A stretch of 64,000 nucleotides of DNA. Origin: Impatiens glandulifera (Eukaryota > Streptophyta > Magnoliopsida > Ericales > Balsaminaceae). The stretch's first letter is position 1. Each line of letters begins with the position of its first letter. The stretch lies in contig NC_061864.1 in assembly GCF_907164915.1 (NCBI RefSeq), positions 2,220,389-2,284,388 on the forward strand. The letters are read 5' to 3'. A program made the position numbers and the translations under genes. The notes under the pieces were generated by a model that saw only the letters and a program-made list of their open reading frames with translations, searched no databases and was not told where the DNA came from. Of this stretch, positions 53,841 to 64,000 are shown one piece after another.

Positions 53841-56741
53841 ATGGGCTGTACGGTTGGAGACAAGCATTTCCGGGCCAACCGGAGGGCTCGATCGTTGAAA
53901 TCAGCTCTCGAGCATGGAAACAACAACGGTGACAAATCATCGGTTCCATCGCCCGCCGCCTGTCTGGAATCTGGCCACGGTTCGCCTCACAATACAAACT
54001 TTAGTTCGAACCCTAATTCAGATGAAACAGGTTGTGGATTTTGTACTGAGGAACAGTTGGAGGAAATTTTGTTGAAGAATTTGGAATTTTTATATAATGA
54101 AGCTGTTTCAAAGCTTGTGGCTTTGGGTTATGATGAGGAATTTTCTCTTAATACCATCCTTAAGAGTGGCCATAGCTATGGACAAAGTGATGTTTTGACT
54201 AATATCATGCACAACTCCTTGAGCTATTTAAATGATACTAGTGTTTCTGATGACAATACACCATGTTTTTCTGATTTAAAGCAGTTGGTTGAGTACTCAC
54301 TTGCTGCGTTAATATGTTTTTTGCAAAGAATTAAGCCTCATTGGAGTAAAGGGGATGCTATGTGGTGTCTTCTAATGAGTGATCTTCACTTGACTCGAGC
54401 TAGTACGTTTGAATTTCCTGTTACACCGTCTTCAAACAATGCAGCGAGTATGGGCAGCAGCAATAACCCTACTGGGATTAACCCAGCTTCATGTAAGTTT
54501 CATGGAGGATGGGGCTTTGGAAATGGGGGGACCTCTGAGTTTCCTTCTAATGAATCTTTCTCCTATGCATCAGAAACGACTTTGCAGAGAGAGATTGAAT
54601 GCCCAAAGAAATATAACCTCACACCTTCAATGAAGTCCTTGTTGAAAAAGAATGTTGCATTGTTTGCTGCTGGTTTTAGAGCAAACTCAAGACAGTTGCA
54701 AATTCAGTCTCAAGTTCCCCCTACCTCTGTAACAGGTCTTGATCGGATTTCTGAAATCTCAAATGAGCATAAGAATAGCAAAGAGTTCCAAGTTTCAAGA
54801 AGCCATGAGGTTGTTGCCAATGCGGTATTGAGTAAATTTCGTGAAATGAATCTCGATGAGGGAACCGAGTGTGTGACGGACGATCAGAAGGATGAGGTGA
54901 TATTGAATTTAATTAGGCAGATTACGGATCTTGAGAAACAAGTGAAGGAGAGGAAAGAATGGGCTCACCAGAAAGCTATTCAGGCTGCAAGAAAGCTCAG
55001 CACTGATCTTACAGAGTTAAAAATGTTAAGAACGGAAAAGGAAGAAACACAACGATCGAAGAAAGGGAAGCAAACACTTGAAGACTCGACGATGAAGCGT
55101 CTCTCTGACATGGAGAATTCTCTGAGGAAGGCAAGTGGTCAAGTTGACCGTGCAAATGCAGGTGTAAGAAGGCTCGAAGTAGAGAACGCTGAAATTAGAG
55201 CAGAGATGGAGGCGGCTAAGTTAAGTGCTTCAGAGTCGATTAATGCATGTTTGGAAGTTGCAAAGCGCGAGAAAAAGTGTCTGAAGAAGCTTTTGGTCTG
55301 GGAAAAGCAGAAAACTAAGCTGCAGGATGAAATTTCAGCTGAGAATCTTAAGCTATCAGAGTTGCAGAAAGAGTTGGTTCAGACTGAGGCAGCTCAAAAG
55401 AAGGCTGAGGTATGTAAATCTCCCTCTCTTCTTAATTAATCAGACTTTCTGGGCTGCCATTGCCTAATTATCTAAGCTCATTAGTAATATACTGTTAGAT
55501 CATCTTTACAGCGTTATTTCTTGGAAACATATAAATCCTTGGAATAAATAGCAATCAAACATATCCTAATGTTTTAGTAAATTTGCGCTGATAAATCACC
55601 AATTTTTTTTTTTGAGAAAAGACCAGATACAAGATCAATTGGTGTAAAAATGTTAGTGTGGCTGATTGTTAAAGTGATGTAATTGGGACGAGCATCCCTT
55701 TCAAAATGGGAGAACTTAGGCCTTATTTGATGTGGGTAGATGAATTTCAAATAACTCATTATCCAATCAACAATCTACTCACCAATCACAACATTCTAAT
55801 CAATATTTTTCATTATATATTTATACACACCACCCACCTATGTATTTTTACCCAAATAACATGATTTTCAATAATCTACATACATCAAACAATGTTATTT
55901 GAAAATAATCACTTGGGCCTTGTTCAGCTTAGGTTATTTTAGATTAATCTCAAATCTCTATATTCCATCAATTTGTTTCGAAAGGGTGATTAGTAAACAC
56001 GCTGTCAAATCATTTTGTTAAATTATTTTTTCATTATAACCTAAATTGATAACCTACATGAAACAAATATTATTTTGAAATAACCAAATGGTTATTCAAT
56101 TAACCTCAAGGCCTCAATATCATCCTTGGTAGAAAGGGTTTCCCTAACAATCATGTATGAGTCTGTCTGTCTAATGGAAATGTGGAAAATGTTGATGACA
56201 GGAAAAATGGAAGCAGGAGCAAAAAGGTAGAGAGGTTGCAGAAGCTGAAGTTGAGAAAGAAAGGCACCTTAAGGAAGAAACAGAGTCAAATAACAAAAGG
56301 AAGCTTGAAGCATTGCGGTTAAAGATAGAGATAGACTTCCAGCTACACAAGGACGACATCCAAAGACTTGAACAGGAATTGTCTCGCCTGCAAGTTACAG
56401 CAGCAGCAGCAACAACAAAAAGCGACTCTCATAACCATAATCATCAGCCAAAGAATTCGTTAACAACCGATCCTCCCAAATCAGGACAAGAAACAAGAAT
56501 TGCAAAGCTGCTTAACAAATTAGATGCATCCTTAGAGAAGAATGGAGGAGGACCATGCAACACTGAGAGAAAATGCTTAATCTGTAAGAAAGAAGAAGTT
56601 TCGGTCGTTTTCCTTCCCTGCACTCATCAGGTTCTCTGTTCCAGCTGTAATGACATTCACGGGAAGAAGGGGAAAACTACTTGTCCCTCCTGCAGGCTGC
56701 CCATAGAACAGAGGATTCGCGTATTTGGAGCCGCCTCCTAG
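53841..56741 (+). CDS. MIP1: RING-type E3 ubiquitin ligase of the MIP1/RF4/RF298 family
   Basis: Two exons, 53841-55409 and 56202-56741, encode 702 aa. The start MGCTVGDKHFRANRRARS and the segment CTEEQLEEILLKNLEFLYNE ... LVALGYDEEF match the N-terminus of MND1-interacting protein 1 and its relatives. SKGDAMWCLLMSDLH and CKFHGGWGFGNGG are further family signatures. From about residue 355 to 630 there is a long Lys/Glu-rich coiled coil (KKGKQTLEDSTMKRLSDMEN ... ). The C-terminus is a C3HC4 RING (residues 648-687: CLIC ... CTHQVLCSSC ... CPSC), followed by PIEQRIRVFGAAS. It presumably ubiquitinates partners recruited by the coiled coil. The family name comes from an interaction with the meiotic protein MND1, and the substrate is not deducible here. 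The 792-nt intron carries two MITE-like insertions. The start is the first ATG after a possible leader intron. Confidence 0.94.
55718..55897. repeat. MITE in the MIP1-like intron (copy 1)
   Basis: The left end GGCCTTATTTGATGTGGGTA and the complement of the right end (CATTGTTTGATGTATGTAGA) are inverted relatives of the element at 8166-8332. The limits are approximate. Confidence 0.6.
55914..56090. repeat. MITE in the MIP1-like intron (copy 2)
   Basis: The left end GGGCCTTGTTCAGCTTAGGT pairs loosely with the complement of the right end (TTTGTTTCATGTAGGTTATC). It lies immediately after copy 1. The limits are approximate. Confidence 0.5.
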
Positions 56742-57620
56742 AAAGAAAGAAAGTGTTAAGAGAGTACTAGAAACTATCATAATAATAATGTTTTTTTTCT
56801 TCTTCCAAATAGACATATATTATGATAACTATTATAGAATTGCCCTGGTTTTGGTTTTGGACCTTTGGTTTTGAATAGATACTAATTATCATTAATTTGG
56901 ATTGAAAGACAGTTTGGGTTTAAAATTATTGTACTAATAATGTCTTGCCAGGTGGCAAGCTGTTATGGCAGTGAATTGGTTGGAGAATGCACGGGAAATT
57001 TGATATGATTCCCTTCTAACTCTGCAAACCAGCAGCTTCAAACATACATAGGTGTTGTGCTTGCTGTACGTATGACCCATAATCACGTTTTGTTTCTTTT
57101 CCTCTAATTTGTCTCTTTTAATGGCGGGACCAATGATAAATAAGGTTACAGGTGGTTGGGGGTTGCTGGCCTGGACTCTTCCAGTTAATTGATTTAGCGC
57201 CATCCTCATGGTGACGATGGATTTCGGTAAAAAAACCTGCTGCCTGAGATCAATTTGATGTGGGTACGTCGTATGTACACAAGAAGCAACACATTTTTTT
57301 ACCCCTTTTGGCTACTTTTAAGATTAAACTTTGGTGCATCTACACACTGCTTTAAAATGGAAAGCATGTGAACAGTGAGTTGCTTTAACTCCATGCATAT
57401 AAAAAAAGCTGATATATTTCCCAACCAAAGACAGAAAGATCTGGAGGAGTACTGGCATGGAAATTGTATGTACGGACTCCACATCTTCTCTTCTTTACAG
57501 ATTTCAGTATTAAATTATTCATAATCAATTCTTTTCTTTGCCCAATCCCGGCTGTGGGGATTATATTATATATATATAGAATTAATAGAGATGATGTTAG
57601 ATCAATTATAGATAGACAGG
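56742..57620. other. Spacer between the RING and ALMT genes
   Basis: No gene was seen. The last 60 bp before 57621 contain TATATATATAGAATT (about 57570), a possible TATA region for the ALMT gene. Confidence 0.45.
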
Positions 57621-59587
57621 ATGTGGTATAATAATTGTGAGGAGAAGGCTAGAATGAAGGTGAAGGGTTTGATGGGAAAGATGAAGAGATTGCCAGGAAA
57701 TACATGGGGGACTTTGTGGAATCCTGGGAGGGAAGACCCACGTCGACTCATTCATGCCTTGAAGGTTGGACTGTCTTTGACATTAGTCTCTCTTCTCTAT
57801 CTGATTGAGCCTTTGTACAAGACCGTAGGTCAGAACGCTGTTTGGGCTGTCATGACTGTCGTCGTCGTCTTAGAGTTCACTGCGGGTAAGTAATTGTAAT
57901 TGCAATTAAAACCCATTTAATTGCTAATTAACTAATTAATGCAAGCAGGGGCAACATTGTGTAAAGGGCTGAATAGAGGACTAGGGACACTTCTAGCAGG
58001 TTCACTAGCATTCGGGATTGAGTATGTTGCTCAAGAATCTGGACATGTTTTCCGGGCTATGTTCATCGGAGGTGCTGTTTTTCTAATAGGTAATTAATTA
58101 AGTTTTTATATATTGGGAATATATATGATTATTAAGTAATGTATGCATGCATGCACCATGCAGGTTTTGCATCTACTTATATTAGGTTTATACCTTATAT
58201 TAAGAAGAACTATGACTATGGAGTAGTGATATTCCTTCTAACGTTCAACTTGATTACTGTTTCAAGCTATCGTGTTGACAATGTCCTAAAGCTAGCCCAT
58301 CAGAGGTCTTTAACCATTGCCATGGGCTGCGGAATCTGTCTCCTTATGTGTCTCCTCTTTTTCCCTAACTGGTCCGGTGAAGACCTTCATAACAACACTG
58401 TCTTCAAGCTTCAAGGCTTAGCCAAATCTATTCAAGGTATTGTATACGTTTTTTATAAATAAAATAAAAAGCATAGAAAATACTATTATATATGTATGTA
58501 ATTGTTTCATGAATATTATATATAGCATGTGTTAATGAATACTTCAATGAGGACGAAAAAGAAGAAAGGCAGGACAAATCATTATCCGAAGATCCTATTT
58601 ACAAAGGATACAAGTCTGTTCTTGACTCGAAATCCATCGACGAGACACTGGTAACTATATATTTATATGTATAATTAATTGGTTATGTATGAATGGAATG
58701 AATGAATACGGGTTAATACAGGCTGTTCATGCGAGCTGGGAGCCAAGACACTCAAGACACTGCAGGTTTCCATGGCAGCAGTACGTTAAATTAGGAGACA
58801 CCCTTCGTCATTTCGGATACACTCTCGTTGCTTTACATGGATGTCTTCAAACTGAGATTCAAGTAATTAATAATAGTAATGAAATCCAATTATATATATA
58901 TATATATATAATATAAATTATCAATTTATCATCATGCATGATCATGGCCTGTTCTTGCAGACTCCAAAATCAATCCGCGCCATGTTCAAGGACCCATGCA
59001 CACGTTTAGCGGCTGAAGTGTCTCAGGCTTTGAGCGATCTGGCAGACAGCATAAGACGCCGCCGTCATCTCTCCCCTGGAATCCTCTCCGACCATCTCCA
59101 CCAGTCCCTCCACGATCTCAACGTGGCCATAAAGTCCCAGCCCAAGCTCTTCCTCGGCCCATTCAACAAGAGCTTCGGCTCCAACAAGAAACCAACAGCT
59201 CCCCATTCGGGGCCGTTACTGCTTTCCAGCGTGAAGACTGACACTTCAGCACTAATGGAGTGGCGGAACAGGAGGGCGGTTTCAGGGGAGGGCTGCAAGA
59301 CCACTCTGAGACCGACATTGAGCAAGATGTCGATCACGAGCCTCGAGTTTTCGGAGGCTTTGCCATTTGCAGCGTTTGCTTCATTGTTGGTGGAGGCGGT
59401 GGCAAGGCTGGACTTGATTATTGAAGAGGTGGAGGATCTGGCTAGGGTTGCTAACTTTAAGGAGTATGTTCCGCCGGCATTAGAGGTGGATGATCCTGAG
59501 AAAATTGTTGTGACTTGTGAAAAGGGTAAAGAAGATAAGAGGGCTATGCAGATTGAGAGTAATTTGCCTTCCCATGGAACTGAATAG
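57621..59587 (+). CDS. ALMT: Aluminium-activated malate transporter (ALMT) family anion channel
   Basis: Six exons, 57621-57885, 57949-58089, 58164-58436, 58526-58650, 58722-58862 and 58961-59587, join in frame to 523 aa. The N-terminal half has closely spaced hydrophobic helices ([51 protein letters not shown] and the region around [11 protein letters not shown]). Family words include [14 protein letters not shown] and [19 protein letters not shown]. The C-terminal half is a hydrophilic cytosolic domain with the family WEP motif (WEPRH, W274-P276) and [18 protein letters not shown]. ALMTs conduct malate and other anions across the plasma membrane or tonoplast, in aluminium resistance, guard-cell closure or nutrition. 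Which role applies here, and whether Al3+ activates it, cannot be told. All introns are short GT-AG. It follows the RING gene head to tail. Confidence 0.95.
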
Positions 59588-60609
59588 TGATCATCCTATT
59601 ATGGATTCATGATGTCTATTTTTGCATCAACAAAATATTAATAACTAAATGATGGCAGTTGATGTTTAATTAATTATTATTAATTTTCTTTTCAAAATTA
59701 TTGCTGGATTTATACAAATATATAATAAAATAAAATGAAAAGTAAAGTAAAAAAAGGATATAAGAGAAACTAATTGCAGACAGTATGGATACTTTTTTTT
59801 TTATATATATATTTTTTTTAAATAAAAAGAGTCATAATGTCTATCTACAATGGAACCACGAAAAACCCATTTTTAGATTTTTATTTATTATCTTGTTCAC
59901 TTTTTTACATATATGTTTTGTGTAGTTAGATATGCCGACGGTAGTCATTGGGTCGGGTGTCCCGGTTGCTTTGACTCGATCGGGTCAGAAAATTAGGATC
60001 AAAACATTTATCTGGTATTTTAAAGTATTTTAGACAAAAAAATTTTTTTTTTTATTATAACAACATAACTAATATTTGTATGAGAAATAATATTGTATAT
60101 ATTCTTTCTTTATTTTTATTTACTAAAAATGATTACCTCAAAATATATTTAACTTATTAAAAATTGTCAATTTGTATAGAAATAGGATTTAGCTCGGGTG
60201 AGATATCCACCGGTTCTGAACCAATCACCTCGGACATTTTAGGAATCCGATTTTCAAAAAATATGGATTAAAAATTGGATCTTTTTGTGTCATTTTAACG
60301 CATTTGTGCTCTTTTTAATATAGTAAAAAATTGGATCAAGGTCTGTACCCGTGAGTTCTGACCAGATAATTTGTTAGTAATTTAGATATGTGGTGCTTGA
60401 GAAGGTGTAGATTTAGGGGTCTTCTCAAAAAGTAAGTACATATATAATTACTTGTGCAACTTTGGACCACCATAAGTGGAATTGACTATTTGGGACAAAT
60501 TTTGGAAACATCTATTGCTTCTAACATCTCCACTTGTAAAAGATAAGGTTTATTTGTTGTTGTCTTGATGATGAAGGATTGCTTCTTCTAATTATTACTA
60601 TCTAGTTCT
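59588..60609. other. Spacer between the ALMT and TLDc genes
   Basis: AT-rich, with two less AT-rich pieces at about 59930-60000 (TCGGGTGTCCCGGTTGC) and 60185-60370 (words GGTTCTGAACC and GGATCAAGG). These resemble the repeat-like DNA at 2340-2820. No gene was seen. Confidence 0.4.
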
Positions 60610-61661
60610 ATGGCAGCAGTGGTCAACACTCATTTTGCCTTCTTCAATTGGAACTTTGGAAGAAAAGGAGGATCAGGAGACAGCAACCCCCAACAACTGC
60701 CCATCTACCACAATGTTGATCATCTTCCCTTCCCTCCTTCTCTGCTTGATAAAACCTTCTTAAGAGGTATGTATGACTTTCATCTTTCTCATCTAATATA
60801 TACCTAGCTAGGGTTTATTTACTTTAATTTCATGTCATTGGATCTAGAGGCCTGTAATCTCTGTATCTGTATACTTCCTGAGAAAATGAAATCTGAACCA
60901 CAAAAATATATATCTCAAGTCAAAAAGTTCACCACCTTTTCCTCCTCTGCACTTCATTTCTTGTGACTACTACCTAACCTAAACCTAATTGATGAGATTT
61001 CACATGCAATAAGCTCCTTTGCGGTGGAAATCAGAATTTGGGTTTTCAAACTTTTGACATTTTTGAACTTGATATATAAACATTAATGGGATGGACAGGT
61101 AGAGAGTTGAAATGTTGTTACAAGGCTACCATTGATGGGTTTAGTGCAACTGCATTCCACAACTGCGCTGATTTCAAGGGTCCTTGTGTCATCATTGGCT
61201 ATACAACATTAACCAACTCTTCTTCTTCTTCTCCATTCAAATTTGGAGCATTCAATCCTGAAGGCTACAGAAGCACAGATGACTATTATGACACTTTTGA
61301 ACCATTTCTCTTCTACTGGCCAACAAATGATAACAACAATAATAATAATAATAATACCATTCCCACCGTTCTTCCTAAAGTTGGGGGAAGCGGTGCAGCC
61401 CTATTCGATTATGCACGCGGGGGTCCACAATTTGGTGCTGACGGATTGTTGATCGGTCCACCATTGGCTCCGGTTATGGGAGGATTTGCTGGGCCTGACA
61501 CTAATTCGGGCATTGGTGACTTGAGGCAAGCCAAGTCCAGGCTGGGCTTGTCATATGCTAAAAGACCAGATGGTAAGGACTCATTGTTTGGAGATGAGTC
61601 TAGGGTTCTTCTTCAAGATGTTCTTGTCTTTTGCAGCCCTCAAATTGCAAGCCTATACTAA
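60610..61661 (+). CDS. TLDc-domain protein
   Basis: Two exons, 60610-60766 and 61099-61661 (332-nt intron, frame restored at FLRG-RELKCC), encode 239 aa. Nearly the whole protein after residue 40 is a TLDc domain: [19 protein letters not shown], then [56 protein letters not shown] and [18 protein letters not shown] poly-Asn insertion (encoded by AAT/AAC repeats at 61332-61356) interrupts one loop. In animals, TLDc proteins regulate the vacuolar proton ATPase and protect against oxidative stress. The plant members are little characterised, so a similar role is only a possibility. No signal peptide or catalytic residues were seen. The start codon is the only upstream ATG in frame. Confidence 0.88.
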
Positions 61662-62205
61662 AAACATGTATATATAGATTAGGTAATGTTTGTGTTCTTT
61701 TGTATAATATTGTTTCTTATAGAAAATTTATGATGGAACAAGTGAATTGGTATAAATTATTTTTGTTTTACATTTATGATTCAATCATTAATGTCAACAA
61801 ACCAGCCAGAACTATGAATAGACAATTCTACATTAGACCAAAAGAGCAGACTCACAATGCAAAAGGTTTAATACTAATGATTAGGATATCAACATCATTT
61901 GAGCTACCATCAACATATAAACAAAAAGTTTCATCCATTTTGTTAGACATTCCTTAGTTTCATTATCATGGATGTCAAAATACTAACTAGTAACTACAAC
62001 CAAATACCCCTAATACAAAACCACAAAATAAAACACAAACAAGAGTTTGGTTTACTAAACCACAAAAAGAAACACAAACATCAGGTTTGGTTGTGTCTGC
62101 ACATCAGAAGACTTCCTCTTTTTTCATAAACCTGGTTCATTCCTGTTATAAACCAAGAAAATTAGCATATACATAACATTCTCAAAATATGTACAAAATT
62201 AAAAG
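61662..62205. other. Spacer between two convergent genes
   Basis: 3' flanks of the TLDc gene (+) and the MuDR-domain gene (-). No coding content was recognised. Confidence 0.5.
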
Positions 62206-64000
62206 CTAAAACCATATTACAGATGAGGTTGAGCTGCTTTCATTTCCGTTTGCATGACTCTGTCTTCTCCTTTTCCTTTTTTGCCTATCCTGAAATGTCG
62301 ACAAACAGAGATTGGTAACGACTTTACAACAACACAAATGTTGAAACATAAACGGACTAACCTGGTTTGAACTAGGTTCTGTTGAATTGCTTGGATTATT
62401 TGGGTGAAGCTCTTCTTCTCCATACATATGATTGTCATCAATCAACTGCTTCACTATACTTTTTGCTCTCCTACACTTATAAAGGCTAACATTCGCATTT
62501 AGCTCTGTTAAGCACAGTTCTTGAATTTGACGATAAGTGATCCTCGGTTGAGAAATTATCTTGCTCATAAAGTAACTCGCAATGAAGCTTGATGTCACCA
62601 CCTCCTTATTGTTGTTTTCGGATGGACAAGTATGTTTTGGAATATATGTCTTCACCTTAAATACCTTTGATCCAAAATCTTTACTTGCATAAATCATCCA
62701 TCTGCAACCTTTTCCCTTGCAGGCAAACTTTATCCTATTGGGTTCACTTATTTCAACACGAATTGGCAGTTTCGTTTCATATATGTACCTGTTAATAACT
62801 TCTCTGAACTGCTTCCTATTACCAAAAGTCATTCTTAATATAAACTTCTCAGATCCAACACCACGTCCAAGCCGGTAAACTCTGCTAGTCCTTGTGTAAT
62901 ATTCGCCACTTTCCGAGCCTTCAAAAGTGCTTCCCAAGTCAGAATCGGAAAAATCAAACTCAGATTCATCAAAACCGTGCAGATCATGATCATCAACAAC
63001 AATGATATCTTCATAATCACCTTTAGCCATATTTCCACCGTCAAATCCCTCAACATTGTAAGCTTTCTCATTACCATGAGCTGAAACATGCACAAATATT
63101 AGATTCTTGTTGCTATTAGTACTATCTGAGCAACAAGTGTGCGTTGGAATATAGTCCTTCACCTCAAAAATATTTTGATTAAATTTATGGCATGCATAAA
63201 TCATCCAATTGCAATCTTTTCCCTTGCAAAAATACTTGATCCAATATGGGTCACGTATTTCAACATCAACAGACACTTTTGCTTCTTCTGCATACTTAGT
63301 TATAACTTCTTGGACTTCCTTCATATCATTAAAAGTCATTCTTGAGACAAACTTCTCACATGTAACGCCATGTAAGAGCTTGTTAACTTTGCTACTTCTT
63401 GTATAATCTTCACCATCATCAACAGAGACATCTTCTTCATAGACACCATTGGACCCAACTTTCTCATTAACAAGAGCATTTTCAATAGGAGTTGTTGTTA
63501 TTGGCACTTTAACTAATGGATTGGTAATATGCTTCATTTTACTGTAACAAAACACAAAAAGACAATTATATTAGAGATACTCAGAGTTGTATAGATTATG
63601 CCCTGTAAGATATTGAATGCTAGAAATTACTAGCCCAAATTAGATTCTGGAGTAGGATATCAAAGCATTATAATAGCAACATAAACAATCCCCAAAATAG
63701 TAATGAAAGAAACATTAATCACACGCACACAAACAGCACAGTATCTATCTATATGATGTGGTGACTTACAGAGGGGATTGCCGAAGACGCTGCCGACGCA
63801 ATGGCCGAAGAAAGCAGTTGATTCTATCATAATGAGGCACGATTTCTTCTCCTCCTCCTTCATTTTCACTTTCAAACAGAACCTGCTGAAACATTTCAGG
63901 AACAACTCCAGGTATAGTTTTTTGAGTAGGCAGTGGTTGTACACTATCTTGACTTGAGTATGTAAGTGGTGACTTCTCTACTATAGTGACACACAGTGGT
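62206..64000 (-). CDS. Partial gene with two tandem MuDR-type zinc-finger DNA-binding domains, no transposase core seen
   Basis: Minus strand, running off the right edge. The visible exons are 63770-64000 (open to the edge) and 62206-63541. They join in frame at the codon after RQRLRQSP (GTAAGT donor, TTACAG acceptor). A second in-frame 72-nt intron (62290-62361, GTTAGT ... TTTCAG) is likely, because it removes a hydrophobic insert from a basic tail. Two copies of the Mutator transposase N-terminal domain follow one another. Each has EKFxxRMTF and a C-x4-C-x23-H-x-C WRKY-GCM1-type zinc finger (copy 1: codons 63228 to 63135; copy 2: 62721 to 62628). After the second comes FIASYFMSKI ... YRQIQELCLTELNANVSLYKCRRA, the linker normally found before the MULE catalytic domain. 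The reading then ends in a Lys/Arg-rich tail, with stop at 62206. The DDE core is absent. It may be a domesticated DNA-binding factor or a MULE fragment. GTAATA near the stop could be a further donor. Confidence 0.75.

Noticed and set aside
63660..63944. 94-aa minus-strand ORF near the right edge
   Set aside because: A different frame of the same strand has a clean exon (63770-64000) that splices in frame to the MuDR-domain exon, so this ORF is a shadow.

Overview
This window is plant nuclear DNA, most likely from a eudicot. It is very AT-rich, its genes are split by short GT-AG introns, it carries many MITEs and long (TA)n tracts, and its genes belong to land-plant families (AHL, ALMT, SUPERMAN-type zinc finger, BOU, MIP1). 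I cannot name the species from sequence alone. Exon boundaries were placed by hand from reading frame, GT/AG sites and family conservation. All coding exon lengths add up to whole codons.

Layout. 1-4.2 kb: AT-rich intergenic DNA with a MITE and a 958-bp Mutator-like MITE. 4.3-6.0 kb (+): a secreted glycine-rich protein built from 129-bp tandem repeats. 6.5-9.3 kb (-): an ArfGAP2/3-type ARF GTPase-activating protein in seven exons, convergent with the glycine-rich gene. 9.8-14.7 kb (-): a decayed Ty1/copia retrotransposon, split by a 1.9-kb non-autonomous hAT element. 14.9-16.0 kb (-): a BOU-type mitochondrial carrier. 16-24 kb: AT-rich DNA with MITEs and a GC-richer patch near 20.7 kb. 24.1-24.9 kb (-): a SUPERMAN-like C2H2 repressor with an EAR motif. 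24.9-40.3 kb: a roughly 15-kb gene desert. 40.4-41.4 kb (+): an AT-hook (AHL) protein with one AT-hook. 45.3-47.3 kb (-): a second AHL with two AT-hooks and a divergent PPC domain, convergent with the first. 49.9-50.7 kb: a young Mutator-like MITE about 280 bp upstream of a small conserved plant protein of unknown role (51.0-52.6 kb, +). 53.8-56.7 kb (+): a RING E3 ligase of the MIP1/RF4/RF298 family. 57.6-59.6 kb (+): an ALMT anion channel. 60.6-61.7 kb (+): a TLDc-domain protein. 62.2-64.0 kb (-): a gene running off the right edge that encodes two tandem MuDR-type zinc-finger DNA-binding domains, with no transposase catalytic core in the visible part.

The genes form no operon or pathway cluster, and each should have its own promoter. 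The points most worth following are the duplicated MuDR DNA-binding-domain gene, the paired AHL genes with their unusual intron and PPC core, the two Mutator-like MITEs with 9-bp target duplications (one with near-identical arms and telomere-like repeats), and the copia/hAT nest. I did not find a clearly new multi-gene system.
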